NCBI GenBank assembly: GCA_963790325.1 | Contig: CAWBNY010000002.1 | Coordinates: 1,054,001 to 1,118,000, forward strand | Length of the DNA stretch: 64,000 nucleotides | Origin: JAXDMK01 sp963790325 | Lineage (GTDB): Bacteria > Actinomycetota > Acidimicrobiia > Acidimicrobiales > AC-14 | Reading direction: 5' to 3' | In this document: positions 54,628 through 62,674 of the stretch, one piece after another | Layout: every line of letters begins with the position of its first letter | Numbering within the stretch: position 1 is the stretch's first letter | Program-made: the position numbers and the translations under genes | Notes under the pieces: generated by a model | Databases searched by the model: none | The model's input: the letters and a program-made list of their open reading frames with translations, nothing else | Told to the model about the DNA's origin: nothing

Positions 54628-55830
54628 TCACCTGCGCCGCGGCTCGTCCCTCACGGAGGATGACGAGCTCGGCGGCAGCGCGTCGCCGCTCGTCCTCGAC
54701 CAGGTCCAGGGGTAGTCGGGGTCGGTGGACGCGACGGCGGCGGGGCCGAGCGCCAGCGGCTTGAAGGTGTCGATCATGACCGCCACCTCCTCGGTCCGGT
54801 CCTGGTCGGCGGCTCGCTCCATGCTCCCCGGCTGGGGGCCGTGGACGAAGCCGGCCGGGTGCAACGACAGCGAACCCACCCCGATGCCCGAGCCGGCCCG
54901 GCTCATGAAGTCGCCGGCGGAGTAGAAGATGACCTCGTCGCTGTCGACGTTGGCGTGGTGGTAGGGGACCTTGATCGCCCCCGGATGGAAGTCGTAGGGC
55001 CGGGGGACGAACGAGCAGACCACGAACCCCCGTCCCTCGAACGTCTGGTGGACGTGGGGCGGCTGGTGGATGGCACCCACGATGGGCTCGAAGTCGTGGA
55101 TCGACAACGCCCACGGGTAGAGGCACCCGTCCCACCCGACCACGTCGAAGGGCGACGACGCCAGCGAGTGGCGGGTGAGGCCGCCCCGATGGCGGACGAC
55201 GACGTCGGCCGGCCCGTCGCCGCCGTCGACCAGCACCGACGGGCTGCGGACGTCGCGCTCGCAGTAGGGCGCCTGCTCCAGGAACTGCCCCGTCGGGGAC
55301 AGGTACCGCTTCGGCGGGCGGACGTGGCCCCGGGCCTCGACGACCAGGAGGTCCAGCCGGCTGCCGGGATCCACCACCCACCGGTGCGTGGTCGACGCAG
55401 GTACGACCACGTAGTCCCCGGGTCCCACGTCCAAGCGCCCGAACACCGACTCCAGCACGGCCGACCCGGCCTGCACGAAGACCAACTCGTCCCCGATCGC
55501 GTTGCGGTACAGCGGCCCGCCGGCGTCGGCGGCCACCCACGACACGACCACGTCGTCGTTGCCGAGCAGCACCTGGCGGCCGCTGACCGGGTCGCCGCCC
55601 ACGGCCAGAACCCCGGTCCGCAGGTGGTGGGGCACCAGCGGCTGGTTCAAGATCATCGCCGGCGCCGCGGACGCGACCTCCTTGGCGTCGACGATCGCCG
55701 ACGGCGACCGCCGGTGGTAAAGCAGCGAGGAGTCCCCCGAGAAGCCCTCCTCGCCCATCAGCTCCTCGAACCAGGCGCCCCGGAGATGGCGCTTGCGGGG
55801 GACGTCGCCCAGTGATCGGTAGTTCGGCAT
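54628..55830 (-). CDS. hmgA: Homogentisate 1,2-dioxygenase
   Basis: Opens the ring of homogentisate to maleylacetoacetate. 400 aa cupin-type, non-haem iron. YVVVPASTTHRWVVD, VVGWDGCLYPWALSIHDFEPIVGAIHQPPHVHQTFEG and SFVPRPYDFHPGAIKVPYHHANVDSDEVIFY carry the His and Glu iron ligands typical of the family, and LHPAGFVHGPQPGS is also diagnostic. The start codon is one base after the stop of the fumarylacetoacetase gene. No maleylacetoacetate isomerase gene is seen in the window. Confidence 0.93.
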   Translation of the reverse strand: MPNYRSLGDVPRKRHLRGAWFEELMGEEGFSGDSSLLYHRRSPSAIVDAKEVASAAPAMILNQPLVPHHLRTGVLAVGGDPVSGRQVLLGNDDVVVSWVAADAGGPLYRNAIGDELVFVQAGSAVLESVFGRLDVGPGDYVVVPASTTHRWVVDPGSRLDLLVVEARGHVRPPKRYLSPTGQFLEQAPYCERDVRSPSVLVDGGDGPADVVVRHRGGLTRHSLASSPFDVVGWDGCLYPWALSIHDFEPIVGAIHQPPHVHQTFEGRGFVVCSFVPRPYDFHPGAIKVPYHHANVDSDEVIFYSAGDFMSRAGSGIGVGSLSLHPAGFVHGPQPGSMERAADQDRTEEVAVMIDTFKPLALGPAAVASTDPDYPWTWSRTSGDALPPSSSSSVRDEPRRR

Positions 55831-55831
55831 C

Positions 55832-57085
55832 TCAGACCTCCAAGCGGCGGGCAGCCCGGACCATGCCCGTGACCTCGCCCAGACAGAGCAACGGCCGGTC
55901 GTCGCCGCCGACCCAGCCGGTGACGGTGACAGTGTCCCCGTCCTCCACGAACGTCCGGGTGGTGCCGTCGGGAAGGGCCACCGGGCGTGCGCCGTCGGCG
56001 GCCAGCTCCATGAGGCAGCCCTCGGTGCCAAGCTCGGCGCCGGACACGGTCCCCGATGCGACCAGGTCGCCCGGTCGCAGTGCCGCCCCGTTCAAGGTGG
56101 CGTGGGCCAGCATCTGGGGGAAGGTCCAGTACTGCTCGGCCAGGCGGCTGTGGGTGATGGTCGCCGGCGGGATGTCGTTGACCCGCATCCACTGGCTCTG
56201 GATCGAGACCTCCAGCCGCACGTCGTAGGCGGACAGCGGGGGAGCCACCAGGTACGACGCCGGCGCCGGGTCCTGGACCGGCCCGTCCACCCGGTATGGC
56301 TCCAGGGCGTCGAGGGTTACCACCCACGGCGATACCGACGTGGCGAACGACTTGGCCAGGAACGGCCCCAGCGGCTGGCCTTCGACGGACTGGATGTCGC
56401 GGGCGCTCCAGTCGTTGACCAGGACCAACCCGGCCACGTGGTCGCCGAAGGCGGACGCCCGCACCGGCCGCCCGGGGTCGTTGCCGACCCCGACCACGAA
56501 GCCCACCTCCACCTCGAAGTCGAGCTTGCGGGTGACGCCGACCGTCGGCGGAGTCCCGCCGTCGCCCGGGATCTGGCCGTAGGGCCGCAGGACGTAGGTG
56601 CCGGAGGGCACGATCGATCCCGTCCGCCCGTGGTAGGCGCGCGGCACCCGCCGCCAGTTGGGCGGGAGGGCGTCCGCCCCGGGGCGGAGAAGCCGTCCCA
56701 TGTTGAGGGCGTGGTTGAGGGACCCGTGGAAGTCGACGAAGTCGCCCACCGCCATCGGCACCAGCAGGTCGACGGCCCGGCGCGGCAACAACGCAGACTC
56801 CAGCCGGTCGTCCTTGGCCCGGATGAGCTCGGCCAGCCGGCCCCGCACGGCCGCCACCGTCTCCCGGCCGCAGGCGAAGAACCGGTTGAGGGAGGCGTCC
56901 TCCAGCACCGCCTCGGGGAGGTCGATGTCGGCGAACGTCCCCGCCCGGTCGAGCACCGACAGGTCGATGACCCGGGCCGCCAGCGCGCTCACGCAGGCGG
57001 TCGCCCCGCCCGCCAGCCGGGCCGCGCCGAACGGCAGGTTCTCGATGCCGAACCCGGTCCCGGCCGCGCCTGCCCCTTCGGTCAT
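55832..57085 (-). CDS. fahA: Fumarylacetoacetase
   Basis: Last step of tyrosine breakdown: cleaves fumarylacetoacetate to fumarate and acetoacetate. 417 aa. The N-terminal SH3-like part (GIENLPFGAARL) is followed by the FAH fold with VDFVDFHGSLNHALNMGR-like FVDFHGSLNHA (His base), YHGRTGSIVPSG, LDFEVEVGFVVG (Glu metal ligands) and LVLVNDWSARDIQ. GTVSGAELGTEGCLMEL is characteristic of the eukaryotic-like enzyme. ATG 57085 matches the homology start. Confidence 0.95.
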   Translation of the reverse strand: MTEGAGAAGTGFGIENLPFGAARLAGGATACVSALAARVIDLSVLDRAGTFADIDLPEAVLEDASLNRFFACGRETVAAVRGRLAELIRAKDDRLESALLPRRAVDLLVPMAVGDFVDFHGSLNHALNMGRLLRPGADALPPNWRRVPRAYHGRTGSIVPSGTYVLRPYGQIPGDGGTPPTVGVTRKLDFEVEVGFVVGVGNDPGRPVRASAFGDHVAGLVLVNDWSARDIQSVEGQPLGPFLAKSFATSVSPWVVTLDALEPYRVDGPVQDPAPASYLVAPPLSAYDVRLEVSIQSQWMRVNDIPPATITHSRLAEQYWTFPQMLAHATLNGAALRPGDLVASGTVSGAELGTEGCLMELAADGARPVALPDGTTRTFVEDGDTVTVTGWVGGDDRPLLCLGEVTGMVRAARRLEV

Positions 57086-57201
57086 GCGAACAGTCCCATG
57101 CCCCAACGATCCCACCACCGCGGTCGGAGTGCCCTCATCCGGCCGGCGGCCACGCCCGCCGGCGGAGCCGGCCGACGCCGCGTGACGCGCCGGAGTGGCC
57201 T

Positions 57202-57311
57202 GGCGATCACGGCGCGAGACGACCGCCCGTGCCGACGCTGGCGTCCCCGGGGCCGCCGGCCCCGTCCGACGCCCCGTGTCGCGAGGGTGGCGTCCGGCGA
57301 TCACGGCGCGA
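57202..57311 (+). repeat. 16-bp direct repeats in the fahA-hppD spacer
   Basis: GGCGATCACGGCGCGA occurs at 57202-57217 and 57296-57311 within the 259-bp spacer. A perfect GC-rich dyad GGGGCCG-C-CGGCCCC lies between (about 57249-57263). Possible regulator sites or a hairpin separating the two gene pairs. Confidence 0.5.
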
Positions 57312-57344
57312 CCCCGATGCCGGTGCCGGCGCCGGCGGGGCCGT

Positions 57345-58463
57345 TCACAGATGCCCCCGCCGGGCCTGCTCCCGCTCGATGGCCTCGAACAGGGCCTTGA
57401 AGTTGCCGGCGCCGAAGCCCTTGGCCCCTCCCCGTTGGATGATCTCGAGGAAGACCGTGGGCCGGTCGGTGATGGTCTCGGTGAAGATCTGCAGGAGCCA
57501 GCCGTCGGGCTCCTCGTCGACCAGGATGCCGAGCCGCTCGAGGTCGTCCCAGGGCAGATCGAGGTGGCCGAGGCGGCGGCGGACGTCGTCGTAGTAGGTC
57601 GCCGGCGCCTGGAGGAAGCGCACGCCCCGGCTCCGCAGGGCGGCCACCGCTCGGACGATGTCGTCGGTGTGGAGGGCGATGTGCTGGACCCCCGGACCCC
57701 GGTAGGTCTCGATGTACTCCTGGATCTGGCTCTTGCGGCGCCCCGTGGCCGGCTCGTTGAGGGGGAGGACGATGCGGCTGCCGTCCCACACCACGGTGGA
57801 CATGAGGGCGGAGTACTCGGTGGAGATCTGGGAGTCGTCGAAGTGGCGGAGGCGGTCGAAGCCCAGGACCGACCGGTAGAAGTCGACCCACTGCTCCAAC
57901 GCGCCCAGCTCCACGTTGCCGACCACGTGGTCGACGTGGCCCAGGCCGACGGCCAGGCCGGCCGGCTCGGGGGGGAGGCCGTCGGTGGTGTAGCCGGGGA
58001 GGTAGGTCCCCCGGTACGACGAGCGCTCGACGAACGTGTGGCGGGTCTCGCCGTAGGTGGCGATGGCGGCCGAGCGGAGGAGCCCGGTCCGGTCGGCCTC
58101 GGAGTGGGGCTCCTCGATGCCCTTGGCGCCGCGGTCGACGGCCGAGCGGTAGGCGATGTCGACGTCGGACACGGCCAGGGCCAGGTTGTGGACCCCGTCG
58201 CCGTGCTCCCGGACGTGGGCCGCGATGGGGGAGTCGGGGGAGAGGGCGGCCGTCACCACGAGGCGGATGCGACCCTGCTCGACGACGTAGGACGCCCGGT
58301 CCGGGCAACCCGTCTCCGGGCCCGCATAGGCGGTGATCCGGAACCCGAAGGCCGATGCCAGGAAGCCGGCGACGGCACGGGCGTTGCCCACCCACAGCTC
58401 GATGGCGTCCCACCCGAGGAGGGTGGAGCGGGCGGTGAGGGGGTTGGTGGCGATGAGGGTCAT
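57345..58463 (-). CDS. hppD: 4-hydroxyphenylpyruvate dioxygenase
   Basis: Converts 4-hydroxyphenylpyruvate to homogentisate. 372 aa, vicinal-oxygen-chelate fold in two halves. Iron ligands are His179 (GHVDHVVGN), His261 (GVQHIALHT) and Glu340 (VFLEIIQR). The C-terminal GFGAGNFKALFEAIEREQ is the family signature. The ATG overlaps the phhA stop (ATGA), so the two are coupled. Confidence 0.96.
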   Translation of the reverse strand: MTLIATNPLTARSTLLGWDAIELWVGNARAVAGFLASAFGFRITAYAGPETGCPDRASYVVEQGRIRLVVTAALSPDSPIAAHVREHGDGVHNLALAVSDVDIAYRSAVDRGAKGIEEPHSEADRTGLLRSAAIATYGETRHTFVERSSYRGTYLPGYTTDGLPPEPAGLAVGLGHVDHVVGNVELGALEQWVDFYRSVLGFDRLRHFDDSQISTEYSALMSTVVWDGSRIVLPLNEPATGRRKSQIQEYIETYRGPGVQHIALHTDDIVRAVAALRSRGVRFLQAPATYYDDVRRRLGHLDLPWDDLERLGILVDEEPDGWLLQIFTETITDRPTVFLEIIQRGGAKGFGAGNFKALFEAIEREQARRGHL

Positions 58464-59332
58464 GCGAGCTCCCGGGGGGTGTCGTCGTCGAAGGCGGCGA
58501 GGAAGGCGGACAGGGTGTCGACCAGATGGGTCATGGAGCGGGCGGCGAAGAGGACGGGTTGGTAGCGGGTGATGTCATAGGGGACGGCGGCCATCTCGGC
58601 CACGTCGAGGGGGCGGATGGCGGCGGACTTGAAGGACGCCGTCTCCCCGCACGACGACAGGATCCCGGCCCCGTAGGCCTTGGCCTCGCCGCCCTCCTCG
58701 ACCAGGCCGAACTCCAACGTGAACCAGAAGATCCGGGACAGCAGGCGCAGCGCCTCGTCGGTGTCGACGCGGGTCACCGCGTCCCCGACCAGCCGGTAGA
58801 GGGCGGCGAACTCGGGGTGGGCGAGCTGGTTGGCGTGGCCGACGACCTCGTGGACGACGTCGGGCTCCGGCGTGTACAGCGGCTGGGACGGGTGCCGCAG
58901 GTACTGGGTGGAGAAGAAGGCGGAGCCGGCGAAGGCGCCGTAGAAGTCCCGCAGCGGGGCCAGGCCGGCGACCGGCTGGTACCGGAAGCCGGTGACCGGT
59001 GCCAGCCGCCGGCTGACCTCGGCGAGCTGGGGGACGTGGTCGGTCGGCAGGCCGATCTCCTCCTTGGCCTCCAGGAACGCCCGGCAGGCGTGGGCGTGGT
59101 GGAGGGGCTCGAGCTCGCGGGCGATCACCCGCCACACCCGGTGCTCGGCGGCGGTGTAGTCGGCCTGGGGGACGGGGTCGCCCGGCCGCCAGTCGACGGA
59201 GAGCGCGGCCAGCTGGTTGCGGCGCCGCCTGTACTCGGGATCGCAGAACCCAGGGTGATCGGGGCCGAGGACGACCTCGACCTCACCCGACCCGTCCCGC
59301 ACGACGGGTGCGTACAGCGACCGCGGGGCCAC
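58460..59332 (-). CDS. phhA: Phenylalanine 4-monooxygenase
   Basis: Hydroxylates phenylalanine to tyrosine using tetrahydropterin. 290 aa, bacterial catalytic-domain-only form. Iron ligands His161 and His166 (DVVHEVVGHANQ) and Glu207 (WFTLEFGL) are present, as is FRYQPVAGLAPLRDFYGAFAG near the pterin pocket. It heads the leftward aromatic catabolic unit, divergent from the Lrp-type regulator. GTG start; a TATACA-like -10 lies about 40 nt upstream in the shared operator region. Confidence 0.95.
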   Translation of the reverse strand: MAPRSLYAPVVRDGSGEVEVVLGPDHPGFCDPEYRRRRNQLAALSVDWRPGDPVPQADYTAAEHRVWRVIARELEPLHHAHACRAFLEAKEEIGLPTDHVPQLAEVSRRLAPVTGFRYQPVAGLAPLRDFYGAFAGSAFFSTQYLRHPSQPLYTPEPDVVHEVVGHANQLAHPEFAALYRLVGDAVTRVDTDEALRLLSRIFWFTLEFGLVEEGGEAKAYGAGILSSCGETASFKSAAIRPLDVAEMAAVPYDITRYQPVLFAARSMTHLVDTLSAFLAAFDDDTPRELA

Positions 59333-59360
59333 CTGTCCAGTCTCGACTGATGACCGCGGT

Positions 59361-59394
59361 ATGTATAGCCAAGCCGAGGAAATCGATACATAAT
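59361..59394. promoter_or_regulatory. Shared operator/promoter between phhA and the Lrp-type regulator
   Basis: An inverted repeat ATGTAT (59361-59366) / ATACAT (59386-59391), extended to 7 of 8 with the neighbouring bases and separated by 19 bp, lies between the divergent genes. It is AT-rich in GC-rich surroundings. It includes the rightward -10 CATAAT (59389-59394), 6 nt before ATG 59401. It is a natural site for the Lrp/AsnC protein to bind and control both directions. Confidence 0.6.
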
Positions 59395-59400
59395 GAGAAC

Positions 59401-59868
59401 ATGAGCGTTCTTCCGGAGCAAAGCGTCCAGCTGGATGCCGTCGATCGGGGGCTGGTGGAGGAGCTGCGGGCCGACGGGCGGCTGTCGGTGAACGAGCTGG
59501 CGGGGAGGGTCAACGTCTCCCGGGCCACCGCCTACCAGCGCATCGCCCGGCTGCGGGAGTCGGGGGTGATCCGGCGCTTCACGGTCGACGTCGACCCCCA
59601 CAAGATGGGCCTGCCCATCGCCGCCCTGGTGCTGGTGACGGTGGTGCAGCACGCCTGGCGGGGTGTCGGGGAGCGGCTGCGGCGGCTGCCGGGCGTGGAG
59701 TGGCTGGCCCTGAGCACGGGCTCGTTCGACTACGTGCTGCTGGTCCGGGCGCCGGACGTCGAGCATCTGCGCGACGTCATCCTCGAGGGCCTGCAGGCCA
59801 TGCCCGAGGTCCAGTCGGCCCAGACCCTCCTCCTCCTCGACGAGCCCGACGTGGTGCGCGGGGCGTGA
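59401..59868 (+). CDS. Lrp/AsnC family transcriptional regulator
   Basis: 155 aa. An N-terminal HTH (AVDRGLVEELRADGRLSVNELAGRVNVSRATAYQRIARL, read as consecutive parts) is followed by an RAM/AsnC ligand-binding domain (GLPIAALVLVTV, GSFDYVLLVRAPDVEHLRDVIL). Such regulators respond to amino acids; phenylalanine or tyrosine is the obvious candidate because it is divergent from phhA. Probably a leaderless mRNA. Its stop overlaps the next start by 4 bp. Confidence 0.93.
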   Translation: MSVLPEQSVQLDAVDRGLVEELRADGRLSVNELAGRVNVSRATAYQRIARLRESGVIRRFTVDVDPHKMGLPIAALVLVTVVQHAWRGVGERLRRLPGVEWLALSTGSFDYVLLVRAPDVEHLRDVILEGLQAMPEVQSAQTLLLLDEPDVVRGA

Positions 59869-61754
59869 TCCTGCACACCCCGTCCGCAGCGGAGGTGGCG
59901 GCGGCCAACCTCACCCGCTACCTCCGCGGCGCCGGGTTCGCGACCTACGACGAGGCGTGGCGGTGGTCGGTCGCCGACCTCGGCGGGTTCTGGGGGTCGA
60001 TGTGGGACTTCTTCGACGTGCCCGGGGTGCGGGGCGACGTGGTGCTGGCGGAACGGTCGATGCCCGGCGCCCGGTGGTTCCCCGGGGCGTCGCTCAACTA
60101 CGCGGAGCAGGCCCTCCGGTGGGACGACGAGCGGCCGGCGGTGGAGTTCCGCTCGGAGCCCGGGAGCCGTCCGGCGGAGACCATCACCCACCGCGACCTG
60201 CGCCGACGGGTGGCGGAGGTCGCCGAAGGCCTGCGCCGGCTGGGCGTCGGGCGGGGGGATCGGGTGGCGGCCTACGCCCCCAACGTGCCCGAGACGCTGG
60301 TCGCCTTCCTCGCCACCGCCAGCCTGGGCGCCATCTGGTCGTCGTGCTCCCCCGACTTCGGGGTGACCGCCGTCCTCGACCGCTTCCGCCAGATCGAGCC
60401 CAGGGTGCTGATCGCGGCGAGCGGCTACCGGTACCGGGGCACCTACTACGACCGCCGGGCCGAGGTCGCCGAACTGGCCGCCAACCTGCCCGGCCTGGCC
60501 GCGGTCGTCACGGTCGAGCGCTTCGAGGAGCTGCGGGTTCCCGGTGCCGATCTCGTCGTCGAGCGGGTCCCGTTCGACCATCCCCTGTGGGTCCTCTACT
60601 CGTCGGGGACGACGGGCCTGCCCAAGGCGCTCGTCCACGGCCACGGGGGCATCGTCCTCGAGCACCTCAAGGCCCTCTCGCTCCATCACGACCTGGGGCG
60701 CGACGACCGGTTCTTCTGGTTCACGTCCACCGGCTGGATGATGTGGAACCTTCTCGTCGGCGGCCTGCTGGTGGGAGCCACGGTCGTCCTCTACGACGGC
60801 AGCCCGGCCACCCCGGACCTGGGTGCCCTCTGGCGGATGGCGGAGGACACCGGCACCACCTACTTCGGGGCCAGCGCGGCCTACATCCAGTCGTGCCGGA
60901 AGGCGGGGATCGAGCCGGGCCGGATCGCCGACCTCTCCCGGCTCCGGGGCCTCGGCTCCACCGGCGCCCCCCTCACCGCGGAGGGCTTCCGGTGGGTGTA
61001 CGACCACGTCCAGCCCGGCCTCGTCCTCGGGTCGGTGAGCGGCGGAACCGACGTGTGCACCGCCTTCGTCGGCTCGTGCCCCGTATTGCCCGTGGTCGCA
61101 GGCGAGATCCAGTGCCGGTACCTGGGGGCGGCCGTCGAAGCGTTCGACGAGGACGGCACGGCGGTCGTCGACCGGGTCGGCGAGCTGGTCGTCACCGAGC
61201 CCATGCCGTCGATGCCGGTGCGCCTCTGGGGCGACGAGGGCCACGCCCGCTACCGGTCCGCCTACTTCGACAGGTACCCGGGCGTCTGGCGCCACGGCGA
61301 CTGGATCACGATCACCGACCGGGGCAGCTGCGTGATCTACGGGCGGTCGGACTCCACCCTCAACCGGGGTGGCATCCGCATCGGCACCAGCGAGCTCTAC
61401 CGGGTGGTGGAGGACCTCGACCAGGTGGCCGACAGCCTCGTCGTCGACACCGGCCGCCTGGGTGACGACGGCCGCATGTGGCTGTTCGTCGTGCTCGCCG
61501 ACGGGGCCGTCCTCGACGACGACCTGCGCGCCGTCATCGCCCGCCGGCTGCGGGCCGAGCTCTCGCCCCGCCACGTCCCCGACGAGGTCGTGGCCGTCCG
61601 AGAGGTCCCCCGGACGCTCAACGGCAAGAAGCTGGAGGTGCCGGTCAAGCGCATCCTCCAGGGCGAGCCGTGGCCGTCGGTGGTGAGCCCCGACGGCATG
61701 GCCAACCCCGACGCGCTCCAGTTCTTCGTCGCCCTCGTCGAAGACGGGCAATGA
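59865..61754 (+). CDS. Acetoacetate-CoA ligase
   Basis: Activates acetoacetate to acetoacetyl-CoA with ATP. 629 aa, ANL superfamily. P-loop-like YSSGTTGLPKALVHGHGG, W-rich FFWFTSTGWMMWNLLVGGLLVGAT (parts), GSVSGGTDVCTAFVG, the hinge YGRSDSTLNRGGIRIGTSELY, and the catalytic Lys in LNGKKLEVPVKRIL. The SGGTD and WFPGASLNYAEQAL motifs match acetoacetyl-CoA synthetase rather than acetyl-CoA synthetase. Coupled to the Lrp regulator; it would recover the acetoacetate released by FahA. Confidence 0.93.
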   Translation: MILHTPSAAEVAAANLTRYLRGAGFATYDEAWRWSVADLGGFWGSMWDFFDVPGVRGDVVLAERSMPGARWFPGASLNYAEQALRWDDERPAVEFRSEPGSRPAETITHRDLRRRVAEVAEGLRRLGVGRGDRVAAYAPNVPETLVAFLATASLGAIWSSCSPDFGVTAVLDRFRQIEPRVLIAASGYRYRGTYYDRRAEVAELAANLPGLAAVVTVERFEELRVPGADLVVERVPFDHPLWVLYSSGTTGLPKALVHGHGGIVLEHLKALSLHHDLGRDDRFFWFTSTGWMMWNLLVGGLLVGATVVLYDGSPATPDLGALWRMAEDTGTTYFGASAAYIQSCRKAGIEPGRIADLSRLRGLGSTGAPLTAEGFRWVYDHVQPGLVLGSVSGGTDVCTAFVGSCPVLPVVAGEIQCRYLGAAVEAFDEDGTAVVDRVGELVVTEPMPSMPVRLWGDEGHARYRSAYFDRYPGVWRHGDWITITDRGSCVIYGRSDSTLNRGGIRIGTSELYRVVEDLDQVADSLVVDTGRLGDDGRMWLFVVLADGAVLDDDLRAVIARRLRAELSPRHVPDEVVAVREVPRTLNGKKLEVPVKRILQGEPWPSVVSPDGMANPDALQFFVALVEDGQ

Positions 61755-62674
61755 TGCTCCCGATGCGGATCGGCGTGTCGCTGCGCAGTGGCTACGGGCC
61801 CCTGGAGGCCCGGGTGGCGGCCCGGCGCATGGTGGAGCGGGCCCGGGCGGCCCGGGCCGCCGGTCTCGACTCCCTCTTCGTGGGCGACCACCACGTCACC
61901 GGCAACACCTACCTCCAGAACGGGCCCGTCCTCGGCCGGCTGCTGGCCGAGTGGGGCGACCGCACCGCCGGGGCCCTGTACCTCCTGCCCCTGTGGCACC
62001 CGGTGCTGGTGGCGGAGCAGGTGGGCACCCTCGCCGCCCTGGCCCAGGGACCGTTCGTGCTCCAGGTGGGCCTGGGGGACGGGGAGGCCCAGTTCGCGGG
62101 CATGGGGGCGTCCCCAAGGCGACGGGCCGCCGACCTCGAAGCCGGCCTCGACGTGGTGCGCCGGCTGCTGGCCGGCCAGGAGGTCACCGCCGAGCGCCCG
62201 GTGCCGATCGTCGAGGCGGTCACCGGCCCCCGGCCGCCGGCGCCGGTCGACGTGTGGATCGGGGCCGGCGCCGGCAGGGGAATCGACCGCGCCGCCCGCC
62301 TGGGCGACGGGTGGATCGCAGGCCCCTGGGTGCCGTTCGACCAGGCCCGCCAGCAGGCCGAGCGCTACCTCGGGCGGCGGGCGGCGGCGGGCAAGCCACC
62401 GGGCGTGGTGGCCATCCGCCGCGACATCCACGTCGGAGCCGACCGCGCCGACGCCCACCGGGTGGCCGACCCCGTCCTCGCCGCCGGCTACCGGGGGATG
62501 CCGCCCGACGCCCCCGTCGTGGGCGGGCCGGAGGACGTGGCGGCCGAGTTCCGCCGGCTGGGCGAGCTGGGCTTCACCGACATCCTCGTCCGCCATCTGG
62601 CCGACGACCACGGCGAGGTCCTGGCCTCCTTCGAACGCCTGGCGACGGTGCGGGTCCTGGCCCGAGGGGCGTGA
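61751..62674 (+). CDS. Luciferase-like (LLM) flavin-dependent oxidoreductase
   Basis: 307 aa, bacterial-luciferase TIM-barrel family, probably F420 or FMN dependent. AAGLDSLFVGDHHVTGNTYLQNGPVLGRL and VLQVGLGDGEAQFAGMGAS are typical, as is VDVWIGAGAGRGIDRAARLGDGW. The substrate is unknown; its place between acetoacetyl-CoA synthetase and glutamate dehydrogenase, with 4-bp and 1-bp overlaps, suggests co-expression in amino-acid or fatty-acid catabolism. Confidence 0.88.
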   Translation: MMLPMRIGVSLRSGYGPLEARVAARRMVERARAARAAGLDSLFVGDHHVTGNTYLQNGPVLGRLLAEWGDRTAGALYLLPLWHPVLVAEQVGTLAALAQGPFVLQVGLGDGEAQFAGMGASPRRRAADLEAGLDVVRRLLAGQEVTAERPVPIVEAVTGPRPPAPVDVWIGAGAGRGIDRAARLGDGWIAGPWVPFDQARQQAERYLGRRAAAGKPPGVVAIRRDIHVGADRADAHRVADPVLAAGYRGMPPDAPVVGGPEDVAAEFRRLGELGFTDILVRHLADDHGEVLASFERLATVRVLARGA

